Source: Drosophila persimilis (lineage: Eukaryota; Arthropoda; Insecta; Diptera; Drosophilidae). Taken from it: 64,000 bases of DNA. Positions 39,554-50,923 of this stretch are shown in pieces. The notes under the pieces were generated by a model. That model saw nothing but the letters and a program-made list of their open reading frames with translations. It did no database searches and was not told the origin of the DNA. The position numbers were made by a program, and so were the translations under genes. The DNA lies in the NCBI RefSeq assembly GCF_003286085.1, contig NW_020825294.1:5766001-5830000 (forward strand), written 5' to 3'. Each line of letters opens with the position of its first letter. Within the stretch, counting starts at the first letter, position 1.

Positions 39554-41934
39554 CTACCAATCATTCAAATCCAAGTCCTTAACTATGTCAACAGCCGCCC
39601 CGGCCTCGTCATAATCATCGACAGCTGCCTCCTCCGTTGGCTCTGGAATAACAGCCTTTGACTTTTGGGACTTCGCCACCTTGATCTTTTTCTGCTTGGG
39701 CTGCTCAACTTCCGACTCGTCATCATCGTCGTCATCCATTGGGATGTGCGGACCACCCTCATCATCCTCAGAGTCGGAGGGGAACAGCTCCAGCTCGCCG
39801 TTTTCGTTGCGCACGGGCACTCCCGTCTTGGCCGCTGGCCGCTTCAGCTTCGGCACAGCGTAGTCTGAGTTGATCTCGTCCGTTTGAGCCGCCTGGCGTC
39901 GTTTCTTTGTCTCGTGTGTCTTCAGCCAGCTGGCATAATAGATATCCAAGGGTGTGCGCTTCAGCCGCAGCTGCTGCTCCCAGGCGGCCACAGCCTGGGC
40001 ATCCTTCAGGTCAAAGGTGACGGTGCTCTTGCTGCGCTGTTGCTCAACGAACTTGCTACTCTCCTGGATCTTGTCGAGCAACTGTTTGAGCTTTCGCGTG
40101 TAATTGGAATTGCGACACTCCTTGAGATAAGCCTTGATGGCCATCACGGCCGGCACAACCAAGTCGCTAAAGGCCAGCGAGGCCGACTCGTGAGCGAGAT
40201 ATTCCAACAGCAAGGCACACACCTGCTCGATGACCTCATCGCGGAAGCCATTCTCCGCCAGCTGGCCCTTGTTCAGCCTGAGGACGCAGGTGAACTGCAA
40301 CGGCTTCATGGACACCGTCGAGTGTTTGCGATTGAAGGTGTTGCTGCGCAGCACCTCCACAATCAACGGCAGCACCGGTACATAAGTCTGCGTCTCCTTG
40401 GCCACAGAAATCAGTGTCTGCAGGCAGTGGAAGCGCAATGGGAAGTACTGAGCCGTCGGTATCAAGCGGATCACTCCCGTGGCAATGGTGACCAATGGAT
40501 AGACCAGAGGCTGCAGCTGCGGCTTGTTGGTGCTGGCGCCTAGCAAATCCGCCCACAAACGTAGGGAATTAATGAACTGCCAGTTGTACACGGCCTGGAA
40601 GCTGTCCTTCTTTTTCAAAATCACCGCATTGCGCAGGTGAATGGCCAGCTGGCGGATGTAGAGGAACGCATGCTGATAGCTCACGTTCAAGTCCAAGGCG
40701 AACATCTCTACCAGGGAGCGGCGCATAAAGTTGATGCCCGGCAATGTGTTGGGGGAGACAAACTTGGAGTTGCGCACGTAGGCCAAGTACATGGCCTTCA
40801 GGACATGGTTCAGCATTGTCCCCTGGAAGACAGAGAGAGATAGAGAGTATTATTTTCCAATTCAGTCCGGTGAGAAGGGGTTTCTGTACGTACTTGTTGG
40901 TTCCGGGTAATCTTCAGGATGCAGAGAAAGGCCAGCACGCGAACAGTTTCATCGCCCGTGGCCCAGAGCACAATCAAACGCTTCAGTATGGTCTTGCCCA
41001 GGGCCGTGAAGGGGGCGACCATGCCAGCCATCTGATGCAGATGCTTGAGCAGCACGCCCAGTATATTTGCGCTCGATACCTGCTCCACGAGGCGTATCAG
41101 ATCGGTGAGGTAGTAGCGCAGGCAGCCGCGCACCTTGACCCACTTTTTGTGCTTGTGCAGCGGCAGGCTGCTGTTGGGCCTCACGCCCAGCACTCGGATA
41201 ATGGCCGGCTGCAAGTGGAGCACGCACAGCTGGATGACGCCATTGAAGGAGGCTGCTCCGACGACTTTAAAGGCGGCAGCATTCGGCTGGTTCTCGCCGC
41301 CGTCTGCCCCATCAGCGGAGATGCTGGCCAGGGCCGAGTTGAAGGCCTGGATCACTTTGCGCACAATGTCAATGGATACGTTGGTCTGACCCAGCTGCTG
41401 TTCCCACTGACGCAACAGGTTCAGGGTGACCTTTTGAGTCCCTCCGACAGCAGCAGCTTCATCCTCGCCCTCCTCCTCAAAGTCGCTCTCATCACTCGCC
41501 ACAGCCAGATCGTCACTGGGCTTGTGGTACTTTTCCTCGTTCTCCTCGTCGTCCCCACTGTCACTGTCGGCGTCCTTTTGCGCCACCGCTTCCTTCTCAT
41601 CTTCGTCCTCGTCTTCCTCGTCGCTATCCAGCAAATTGAAATCCAGCAGCTTCTTGTCATTCGTCTTGAGAAACTCGTAGAACTCGGGATCTATCTGCTT
41701 AAGACCCTCCAGATCCTCTTTGTGTGATTTCTTCGACCCCTTCTTTGCGGGCTTTACATTTTTTGAAGCCACCAATGGTTTCTGCTTGGATTTCTTTGCA
41801 ATAACCTTTTCATCTTTGAGCTTTTCTGCTTTTTTCGCAACTGTCTTTTTGTTGGTCTCTTGTTTGGGCTGTTTTTTACTGATGCCAGCCTTGGGTTTGC
41901 CAAAGGATTTCACTTTCTTCGCTGCCACCTTCAT
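39554..41934 (-). CDS. Noc2: Noc2 nucleolar complex protein, two exons, 769 aa
   Basis: Exons on the minus strand are 41934-40894 and 40822-39554, joined in phase 0 by a 71-base intron. The protein starts with a Lys-rich nucleolar-type tail, then a long acidic stretch (about residues 105-165), then the conserved Noc2 helical repeats containing LPLHKHKKWVKVR and YVRNSKFVSPNTLPGINFM, and ends in an acidic/Lys tail. Noc2 pairs with Noc1 and Noc3 to move pre-60S ribosomal particles from nucleolus to nucleoplasm. The ATG at 41934 (MKVAAKKVK) was chosen because the preceding in-frame residues are unsupported. The gene is divergent from nbr. Confidence 0.93.
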
Positions 41935-42468
41935 TTTTGAGAGCACAACTAAAACAAAATGCACGTGTGCCGCCTATTCGGAGCTGCCACCTGCCACAAA
42001 AGAGTGCTGCCATCGTTTTGTAAAAAGTAAAGCCAAATGGCGTATCTATTTTAAGCTATGCTTTTTCTAGCTATAATAAATATTGTTCAACCATTGCAAA
42101 CGTGTCCTAGAAACCAAAAACTTTCTTGCTATATTAGCAATGAATCAATCTATGTAAAAAAATCTAAATCGGTAAGTTGGTTAAAAAGATATAGCGGTTT
42201 GACTTTTGAAAATTGTTGAAACTATTCAGTTGAGCGGCACTGTATAAGTCAAGAGCATTTGTTCCTTCCGCTGAAAACTAAAAATAAAGTTAAATGAATT
42301 AATTTAAAAAATAAGCTAAATTGCCATATCTATTTACTGTTGGGGTAATTTCGACAGAGTTGGCAGCGCTTTTTTTTCTTTTTGCTCTGCAACTCGGCGA
42401 GTGGCAGGCAAAAATTTCGCGAAATTGCAATTTGCAACTTGGGCCAAACTTACTGGCCCACCGCAAAG
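41935..42468. promoter_or_regulatory. Divergent promoter region between Noc2 and nbr
   Basis: A 534-base gap between two start codons that point away from each other, so it must hold both promoters. I see no canonical TATA box. No other gene is recognised. Confidence 0.6.
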
Positions 42469-44484
42469 ATGGCTAAGAAAATGTACAATGCTATTCCCGC
42501 CGGCTTCGAGGACGACGAGGATACACTGGAAGACTACATGATAAATTTGAAAATAAAGCGCTTGGAGAACATCACAACAGGTGCTGGAATTAATGGAACA
42601 AACTTTGATGCCACCCTGGACGCTGAAGCACAGGAGTTCTTTACGGTGTTTCGCGAAAAATGGAACATGTACAGCAAGAACAAGTCGCCCCACCTGGGCC
42701 GGGACCTCGGCAATGAACTGAAGGACCACAAAGAGCCGCTGCTGCTGGCCCTCAAGATCTTTGCCAATTGTCCCGACTGCAGCAACATAAAGCCGAAAAG
42801 CCTGTCACACTTTGTGCTGGACACAGTGTGCAAGCTGCACATGGATTATCCGCAGCTTGTTTGTGATCAGAACACCAGCATGATAGCGTTTAATTTCGTC
42901 AAGACCTCGGGTTTGCTCTCACTCAACAATGCCATAATCGAGACGTACCGCCTGCATCAGATACGCAATCTCCTGCTGCCAAAGCTGCGCGAGATGCTGG
43001 ACTCTGGCCTGTACAAGGAGGTGGCTCAGTGGGCCATCAGCTTGCAGGTGGCAAACGAATTTGATATGCTGGAGCTGGCGTTTCCACTGATTGCACAGGA
43101 GAAGCTGCCGCTGGTCGAAGAGTACCTGGAGCAAGCGATAGCACAACGTCAGCCGCTTGTTAAGTTTCTTGACTCGCTGCTGCACAAAGATAAGTCGGTC
43201 TTTGAACTCTGCGAGCCCATTCTGAAGTGCGTAATGCCGTCCCATCCCGCCCCTTGAAACACTCAAGTAATCCGCATTTATCTTACAGCCGCTACAAGAA
43301 CGTTAAGATCTCGCATAATGTCCTGAGCTATCGCCCCATGTCGAAGATGGTGGCGCGTCTGGCCAAGAAGTACGGCTTCGACGAAGGCGTCACGCCGAAC
43401 TACAAGTTCACAAAAACCTGCGGCTACTTGCATTATCTGTTCCGCGAGTACGAGAAGTCGCGTATAAATCAGGCCAGCTTTCGGGAGATGGTTAGCGTGC
43501 ATGCCTCCGATTATGCTCTCCAGGTGGACTTTGTCAAGTATGTGGCGGGGGCACAAGATTCACGCAACGAAGCTGTATACTGGTACAAAGAGTTTAAGCT
43601 AAATCCCAAGGATTGTCCGCACGACATTCTATCGCGGATCTCACGCGGCATCGACGAAGAAGAAGCGCCCCAAGCCCCTGATGATAATGGGGCCACATCT
43701 TCGGCCACCGGCTGTGATATGTACCTGACCATGGATTTGGCAGACGATTGCCTCATCACCGTGGACACGGCCACACAATTCGACCTTATGCTTGGCCATC
43801 TGCAGCGCGAACATATCATCTACATGGACTCGGAGTGGGTGCAGAATGTGTGCGGGGAGAGCCAGCTCTGTCTGCTGCAGATTGCCACCGTGCGCAATGT
43901 CTACCTGATCGATTGCCTGGCCAGGCAGAGCATCACAGCGGATCATTGGCGTGCCCTCGGAGCGGATGTATTCAACAACATGAACATCCTGAAGGTGGGC
44001 TTCTCCATGTACAGCGACTTGACGGTGTTGCAGCGCTCGCTCCCGCTGCAATTGCGCTTACAGTTGTCACATCATTATCTGGATCTGCGCACCCTTTGGC
44101 TGGAGTTGAAGAAGCAACGCTATGCCATTAGGCTGCCATTTGGTAATGTGAATCGTGCCGGGGATGCCCTATCGGATCTGTCGCTGGTGTGCTTGGGCAA
44201 GAAGTTGAACAAGTCAAATCAATGCTCGAATTGGGCCAATCGTCCGCTGCGTCGCGAGCAGATATTGTATGCAGGTAAGTCGTCTACCAGGTCGGGGGAA
44301 CTGAATCTTCTGTTGAATCAGAAAATAATAATTACCAAATCCCTCTGCAGCCATCGATGCGCGTTGTCTGATGCTTATATACAACACATTGCTGAATCGC
44401 GTGCCCAACATCAGTACGGCGATAGACAAGAGTATTGCTAGCAACAATTTCCTGAAACGCGGCGGCAATGCCAATGTCAAGTGA
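42469..44484 (+). CDS. nbr: Nibbler 3'-5' exoribonuclease, three exons, 625 aa
   Basis: Exons are 42469-43226, 43289-44274 and 44351-44484; frames join only with donors GTGCGT and GTAAGT at those positions. The N-terminal half is a helical repeat domain. From about residue 420 lies a DEDD-type exonuclease, starting at IIYMDSEW (Asp and Glu metal ligands) and followed by QLCLLQIAT, a KVGFSMYSDL region and a YLDLRTLW helix. Nibbler trims the 3' ends of miRNAs held in Ago1 and of piRNAs in flies. Length matches the fly protein as I recall it. Confidence 0.95.
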
Positions 44485-44949
44485 TGCGATTTGGATACGG
44501 ATACCTCTCAGCCCTTGTCTGGTGATTCTCCTTGAAGCAATATAATGCCACCAAAAACACACACAAAGGCATGTTTGTTTCCCCTTACCCCTACCCTCTT
44601 AATCGTAAGTTCAATGTTAAAGTTGAAGAGTATTTAAAGTAAGTTTAATGGCAACTCCTTATTAAGTGTAGTCTTTACGAAAATCGGAAAATCAAAAGTA
44701 GCAACCCCTGAAGGACGGAATATTATTAATCTAATTTTTTCTGTTTTTGTAAATACTTTGTAATCTCAATTCTCATTCCTTTTCTAATAATTTGAATTCT
44801 TTTTTACTTTTTCCTGTTATACGAAAACGAATTTTTTATTGTATTTTACATAAAAATATAATCAAAAAAGTGAATACATAATACATTGAATAAAACTGAA
44901 TAATAAGCAGAGGTTCCTAGTTTCCAGGCTTCAGCAAACTAACAGCTCT
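44485..44949. other. Convergent 3' gap between nbr and the PLD3-like gene
   Basis: AT-rich 3' UTR sequence shared by two convergent genes. No further gene is recognised. Confidence 0.6.
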
Positions 44950-46483
44950 CTATTCTAACTCATGGGCATATGGACTGTTCCAATCTCTCTCAAACACATT
45001 CCTTAGGTCGCTGCGCAGCGTTTGGGTGTGCTCCGTTTCGTGGGTTTCCCTGAGCACCAGGCCAATGCCGGCGGTGTCGGTGAAGTAGTCGCCGGACCAG
45101 TTGGATGTGCCTATGTAGGCCACTCTATCGGTGACCATATACTTGTTGTGATTCACCCGACCATAGGGTATCTTCTCTTGATCCGCATCTGTGGGCACAA
45201 TGAAACGACGCTGGAATACAAAATAAAATTATTTTTAATTTCTGTAAGTTCCATTATTTTTAACTTACAATTTGTATATCGATTTTATCCTTTTTTGAGC
45301 TGAGATCCTGTAGTGATTTGAGATATTTATTCTCACTGGGATTCGAATGCTTCCACCAGGAGATGAGCAGCTTTACGGACACACCCCGCTCCACGGCCGC
45401 CCGGCGCAGGGCATCATCGATGTACGGCCAATACTTGGGATGCTGGCCATAAATGATCAGCGGATAGTAGTCCATAACAGCAATGTTCACATATGTAATG
45501 GCCGAATCGATGGTGCTTAGGATGGCCTCCAGGTCGCCGGTGCGACCTTTAGCAGAGATTGGGGGCGGCGAACTGGACAAAAATCCCTCCATCGTTGTGT
45601 TCTGGTTCACATTTAGGATCATGGGTGACTGGAGATTGTAATGCGTGAAATAATCAGGGCCCCAGTATGGGATTTTTGCATCTGTACTCTTTCCCAAACA
45701 CCAATACGCTTTGAATATCAGGGCCACATCTCGGGTGAGCTGTGGACAGTTCTGGGCCAGAATACCCATCTCCTTGACCTGTGTTAGTGCCCGCCAGTCC
45801 ATGTTGGCGCTGCCCAGATAGAAATGCTGTTCATCCACGATCCAAAGTTTCGTGTGCAAGACCCCGCCTCCAAAGTACTTGGGAAATGAGAGGGTGACCA
45901 CTTCGGCAGCTCCATTGCTGGCCAGCAGCTTGGTGTCTTCATTGGGCGACACACTGGAGGGTTCACTTTGTGCTATGCGAATATCCAGCCTGGGCGTTTT
46001 ACCGCCACCGTTTCCGTTGGCCAGGAAGCGCCTGAAGATCTCATCGCCCGGCTGAGTGCTGCTGTCGTTCACGCCCGGCGTGTCCTGGGCACGCATGGTC
46101 CAGTAAAAGGAGGCAATGTCCAGGGACTCTTTGGCGCTGTCCAGCAGTTGCTGCCAGGCCTCAAAGGTGCTCAAGAACCGTGGACTGCCCTCGGAGTAGT
46201 TGAGTCCGATGGGTATGGACTCCACCAGCTGAATATTGCAGTCATACTTAGTAGAATCGTACTTATTTCCGCTGCCTTTCAGGTGCTGTAGTCGTGGACG
46301 TGGCTGGAAGAACGAGGAGCCAAAGAAGAGTAGCATGAACAGCGACACCATTAGCAATTGCACTGCCGGGGGATTTGCAGCCTCTTGTTGTTGTTGTCTG
46401 TTGTCTCCTGTAGTGACGGCAGCGGTGGCGGCCGCATTTTCCACATCTTCCTCGTTATGCAGCGGCTTATATTGCTGCGGCAT
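44950..46483 (-). CDS. PLD3/4-like 5' exonuclease/phospholipase-family protein, intact, 491 aa
   Basis: Exons on the minus strand are 46483-45269 and 45210-44950, phase 0, with the same intron position as the paralogue at 37320. A type II membrane anchor lies at about residues 40-60, after a Gln-rich cytoplasmic tail. Both HKD motifs are complete: LHTKLWIVD followed by GSANMDW, and NHNKYMVTD followed by GTSNWSG. In mammals PLD3 and PLD4 degrade single-stranded nucleic acids in endolysosomes; the fly gene is presumed similar. It is the probable orthologue of the single gene at this place in D. melanogaster (CG9248 from memory). It faces Coq3 across a 284-base divergent gap. Confidence 0.9.
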
Positions 46484-46767
46484 TTTTAGATCGGATCGGT
46501 GGACAAAAAAATCCTAAATGATCGCCGATTAGTAATAGCCACACACCTGCTTTGTTATCTATATCGATAATACGCAGGTGATAATGCCTTTTCTCGCTCT
46601 CTTGAATTGAAGAATTGCAAAGAAAGAACCAAACCACCTGAAATCACAATCAAGAAAGCTTCAAGTCACAAAGAGAATGTGAAGCGGAGAGAGAGAGACA
46701 GAGAGAGGAGAATGAGAGAGCACAAAATCAGCTGTTCACTTTGTTTTTTTGTTCTTGAACCAAAATA
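46484..46767. promoter_or_regulatory. Divergent promoter with DRE, GAGA tract and E-box (PLD3-like / Coq3)
   Basis: This 284-base gap contains a perfect DRE TATCGATA at 46562-46569, a GAGA-rich tract at about 46687-46718 and a motif 5 E-box ATCAGCTGTT at 46727-46736. DRE and motif 5 are housekeeping core-promoter words in flies. The DRE is nearer the PLD3-like start and the E-box nearer Coq3. Confidence 0.7.
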
Positions 46768-47820
46768 ATGCTGCGAAATTATATTTTTCCAAATAGGTAA
46801 ATATGTTTATTATACTGTTAATGTTTCATTATACTTTACTATTCAATTTTTTAATCACAGCAAGTTGCGACAGACGCTGGCCAATGTTTTGGCCAGATGC
46901 AACAGCAGCAGCAGCGGCGGTGGCGGTGCAACAATCGATGCCGACACCAAACGTGAGGTGCAGCACCACGAGAATCATGCCGCAGATTGGTGGAACCAGA
47001 ACGGGTCAATGGAAGCCTTGCATGCCCTAAATGAGATACGGTAAGTGGATGCAATTTCCTGAATTTTCTACCGAGTTCAAAGTTCTAAATTCTGCACAGT
47101 GTTCCTTTCATACGCGATGGCATCGTTGCGCGCGGCAATGTGAAGCCTCATTACGTAAATACCACAAAGGTATTGAAGGGACAGCGGCTGCTGGAAGTCG
47201 GCTGTGGTGGGGGCCTGCTGACAGAGCAGCTTGCGCGCCTGGGGGCCCAGGTTACCGGCATAGATTTGGCCGAGAAGCTCATTGCCGCCGCTCGGGATCA
47301 TTTGACGGAGCTTAGCCCGGAGCTGTGCAGCAACGTGAAGTACAAAATGGAGCCGGTCGATCAGCATGCCAAATCAAACTGCGAGCGATATGATGCCGTC
47401 ATAGTATCCGAGGTACTGGAGCACGTGGACGATAAAGTGGCGTTGCTGGAAGCGTGTGTGCGTAGCCTTAGACCAGGCGGTTCCATATTTATCACCACGT
47501 TGAACAAAACTCTACCTATGTGGGTGGCCGGAGTGGTCTTGAGCGAGTATGTACTGAATCTGGTGCCCAAGGGCACGCATCATTGGGAAAAGATGATTTC
47601 CCCACTGGATGTTCAGCGCATATTGGACACGAGTAAGTAGCAATAATTAGCTGCAAAGTAACACTTCCACGTGTTCATGTCCTGTCTTTAACGTCCCCTA
47701 GTGAACTGTCAGACCGTGCTGGTTAATGGCAGCACCTACGACTTCTGGCGCAACACTTGGCGCTGGATAAACACTACCCAAATGTGCTACGCTCTGCAGG
47801 CTGTGAAGGAATCGGATTGA
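46768..47820 (+). CDS. Coq3: Coq3 O-methyltransferase of ubiquinone synthesis, four exons, 286 aa
   Basis: Exons are 46768-46796, 46861-47040, 47100-47632 and 47702-47820, all with GT-AG ends. A short basic N-terminus with Arg and Ser gives a mitochondrial targeting sequence. The class I methyltransferase fold begins DWWNQNGSMEALHALN and has the SAM loop LLEVGCGGGLLTEQLA, then TGIDLAEKLI and VSEVLEHVDD. A hydrophobic insert, MWVAGVVLSEYVLNLVPKGT, is typical of UbiG/Coq3. It catalyses both O-methylations in coenzyme Q synthesis on the inner mitochondrial membrane. Its stop is 84 bases from the Mpp6 stop. Confidence 0.94.
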
Positions 47821-47904
47821 AATCATAATATATTTAAGATAACTAAAATTAAGTATCTATGTAACAACTAAGAAGGTTAAAGCATGATTAAACTAAGGCT
47901 GCGC

Positions 47905-48384
47905 TCAATCGTCGTCTTCGTCGCGAGGTCTCTTGAACTGTGGCTTTTGTTGCCTTTGGTTATTGCCTCCTTGCTTCCGCTTGAGGTTGTTCTTCGTGCT
48001 AAACTTCTTGGACATGTTACTGGCGACACTGGGCGCCTTGTTGGTGTAGTACGCCTTGGCCATTTCCTGGTCGGAGACCTCCTTGGGCTGTTCGGGTTTC
48101 ACTTTACCGAGCTTTTGGGCCATCTCCTGTTCCATAAGCAGCTCAAGGTCCGGATTCATGCCGCGAAAACTGAGACGACCATCTATGAGGCCAGCGCAAA
48201 TCGTATAGCTGGGCTCGATGATAAAGTTGGAATTGGAGTTCAACATTTTCTCGTTGATTTCGTTCGAGTACAGTGCCCGACTCTGCTCGTCGTCGTCTTC
48301 CTTGTCCACCTTCACTTTGGTGCGCTGCATGAATTTCATGTCCAGGACACCACGCGAGAGTCTCGGCTTAATTTTCGACGGCAT
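47905..48384 (-). CDS. Mpp6: M-phase phosphoprotein 6, exosome cofactor, 159 aa
   Basis: A single-exon gene. The N-terminus LSRGVLDMKFMQRT is the conserved MPP6 signature that docks on the nuclear RNA exosome, followed by an acidic stretch, a central GRLSFRGMNPDLE segment and a basic, Gln- and Asn-rich tail ending in Asp residues. MPP6 helps the exosome mature 5.8S rRNA and degrade nuclear RNA, together with Mtr4 and Rrp6. It is divergent from the MADF gene at 48616 across 231 bases. Confidence 0.93.
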   Translation of the reverse strand: MPSKIKPRLSRGVLDMKFMQRTKVKVDKEDDDEQSRALYSNEINEKMLNSNSNFIIEPSYTICAGLIDGRLSFRGMNPDLELLMEQEMAQKLGKVKPEQPKEVSDQEMAKAYYTNKAPSVASNMSKKFSTKNNLKRKQGGNNQRQQKPQFKRPRDEDDD

Positions 48385-48615
48385 TTTATCAATTTAAATG
48401 TTAAACCTAAATAGAATGTTTCGTGCACGTTGTTCCTTCCACGAATGTGAGAACAAAACAAACGAAGAGCTCGTGCTAGTGTTGTGAAACGTCTGTCAGA
48501 AATGAGAAAACGTGGCGGGCCTGACATTCAAATTATATTGAGAGTATAAAATTCAATCTTTGTTTTGGCTCTTACTTGAAATCAAAAATTATAATAATAT
48601 AGCTATATAATAACT

Positions 48616-49362
48616 ATGCCTTTTCCCTCCAAGCGATACCCCCATGATCGCATGCAGTATTTGGAAAATATATTTTCTCACAAAGGAAATCTTATCACCA
48701 TGATACGCTTCTACGCCGGACACGAGTGTCTGTGGAACAAACTGCATGATGAATACTCTAACCTAAGCAAAAGACATCAACTTTGGACCTGGATAGCGAA
48801 ACAGTTCGGCCCGAACGTGTCGGGATATGAAGTTGAATGTGTAATGAAGAATTTGCGTAGAGAAGCTTTGGACGAGTTTAGACGCATTGAAGCATGTAAA
48901 AAGAGGGGTGGTCTCTGTGGAAAGCCGTCCTTTGACCTTTTAGATGAATTCCTGTTCTTGTTGCCGCAGCAAGTGAAAGTTGAGAGCACGGCTCCTGCAA
49001 AAGCTCCTGCATATAACATGCAACCCAGTCGCCCAGTACTGCAACCTGATTCCGGTGCATTTGAAGACTCTGAAAGCCTGCAATTCTCTGACGAAGTCAG
49101 TGACTCTGTAGACTCTGCCAATCCCGATGTTGATGCTATCACTACATTTCTAAGCTCTGGCTCTGGTGAAGATTCCGATGCCGATTTGGATGAATTCTGC
49201 CATGAACTAAGGCAAGAACTGGGTCAGCTCCCTGCAGATGCTTGCTTGAAAGCACAAAATAAGATACTTTTTATCATGCACGAGTGCCGAGTAAAGCATA
49301 AACCTGCTCAAAAGAAACCGACTTGTATGTTGAAGAAATTCGTCCGTTGGAATTTGCCCTAG
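48616..49362 (+). CDS. MADF-BESS protein, single exon, 248 aa
   Basis: Residues of about 24-95 form a MADF domain (LITMIRFYAGHECLW core, then a Trp-rich helix). A central Ser/Asp/Glu-rich linker is followed at about residues 195-225 by a helix with BESS spacing, FCHELRQELGQLPAD followed by ILFIM. MADF-BESS proteins bind DNA and self-associate, usually in transcription control. The protein ends in a basic tail. Unlike its neighbour at 49441, it has no intron. I cannot name an orthologue. Confidence 0.8.
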   Translation: MPFPSKRYPHDRMQYLENIFSHKGNLITMIRFYAGHECLWNKLHDEYSNLSKRHQLWTWIAKQFGPNVSGYEVECVMKNLRREALDEFRRIEACKKRGGLCGKPSFDLLDEFLFLLPQQVKVESTAPAKAPAYNMQPSRPVLQPDSGAFEDSESLQFSDEVSDSVDSANPDVDAITTFLSSGSGEDSDADLDEFCHELRQELGQLPADACLKAQNKILFIMHECRVKHKPAQKKPTCMLKKFVRWNLP

Positions 49363-49440
49363 ACTATAACACGTGGTGTGTACACTGTACAGGTTTGAAA
49401 AATTCCAGTTTCAAAATTAATTTTGTGGAAATATGTTGTC

Positions 49441-50314
49441 ATGTCAAACTCCGGCTTTATTGGATTAATCAAAAAGAATTATCACAGCTTGATGAATATT
49501 TTCTCGACAAGTGGCTCCTCATCCGATTCAGACGCCGGGTCGTCGCCTCGTCGTCTGAATGCATTCAATGTGACAATCAGTCGAAGAGCCAAATTCCATA
49601 CATTGCTGTCGCAAAAGGATACGGTGACGAAGCTGATAAATCTATATCGTCAGAATGAATGCCTCTGGAATCCAAGCTGTCCCGATTACAAGAGTGCCGA
49701 GTACCAGGAGAAGGTGTGGAAGGATATTGCCTCCGCCATAGATACAAATATGCCGGTTGTTCCAGTCAAACGAAAAGTGCATGTTCTACGTGATCAATGG
49801 GAAGCAGCCGGAAGGAAGGAGTTGCCGATGCCTAAGCTCTTTGATTACCCAGACTTTGGTTTCCTCACCCACGCGGTGGCGGAGACAGCAGCGTCTGCTG
49901 TTGAACAGCTAACAAACATCCAGGTGGTCGAATTAGATCGCATAGATTCTGGTAGTGAGGCAATGCAAGCAGATCTTACGGACTTTGCAGAATCATCCAA
50001 CAGAAATACCAGCAACACGGAACAAACAGTGGCCCTACTTCCATCAGAATATATAATATCCAATAAGGGCCAGCATATTGCCAATCTTTGCGAGGTTATA
50101 ATTCTTATTTTAAACTCTATTTTGACTTCACTAGCTAATGCCATTTTCCCCACAGGTAATTCGAATAGATTTGGAGCAAATCCATGATGAATTTTTTTTT
50201 GAAGCAAAGTGGAAAATCCTTGATGTACTACGTGATGCGCAGCTAAAACAGCTGCAACGGTTGCAGGAGGGTCAAAAAACCAAATTAGATGATGCAGATT
50301 CAACAACTATATAG
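49441..50314 (+). CDS. MADF-domain protein, two exons, 270 aa
   Basis: Exons are 49441-50094 and 50156-50314, phase 0, with a 61-base intron that has a strong acceptor but an unusual donor, GTTATA. A MADF domain spans about residues 60-125 (VTKLINLYRQNECLW, then KVWKDIA). The linker is Ser- and Asp-rich. Exon 2 adds a charged helix likely to be coiled coil. The HECLW/NECLW core resembles the other two MADF genes in this window, so the three may be related. The start is chosen as the first in-frame ATG; upstream in-frame codons have none. Confidence 0.72.
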
Positions 50315-50923
50315 AAACAAATACACAAATATAAGAAAATTTCATATTTTTTCGTGTTTTAATTCGAGCTTAGAGTTGGAAAATACGACATGTACCTGTA
50401 CAGACTGTACACACATGTACAAAATACGAATAAATCGAAATGGAAGACCGTGCCGCCAACTTTGAGGAACTGCAGCGAAGGCCAGCGGAATCTGGGAACC
50501 TTGGCCAACTGCTAAGCAGCACTCGCTTGTCTTCGATCGACACAAACGCATAAACGATCTACTAGTACGTTTTCAGATTTTGTTTCTATTGTAAAAGTAA
50601 ATTAAATTTATTCTAAAATGTACAACAAAGGGCAACAGCATGTATTTCGGTATTTACGGTATATTTTGAAGATGAGACCGTATATTTCGGTATATTTCTG
50701 CAATGCGTGTCATTTTGCAGCACTATGCAAAAGTCAGAATAGAGTAGAATGAAAAAAGTGACATAAATGGCGGAAAATTTTGCTCAAGCGCCAACATTTG
50801 TATTTAATTGAGATTTTTCGTAATAGGCAATCATTGTTTGTTGTTTAAACGCGTGTCAAATCCAGTGCAACCACTTTTATAGTTACCAAATACGGAACAA
50901 AGACTTCCATTAGAACGCGTGCC
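50315..50923. promoter_or_regulatory. E2f2 promoter region with motif 6 cluster
   Basis: At 50641-50699 lie at least three copies of the fly core-promoter motif 6 (KTYRGTATWTTT), including TTCGGTATTT, ACGGTATATTTT and TTTCGGTATATTT, about 230-280 bases before the E2f2 ATG. The rest is AT-rich with no gene. Confidence 0.65.
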
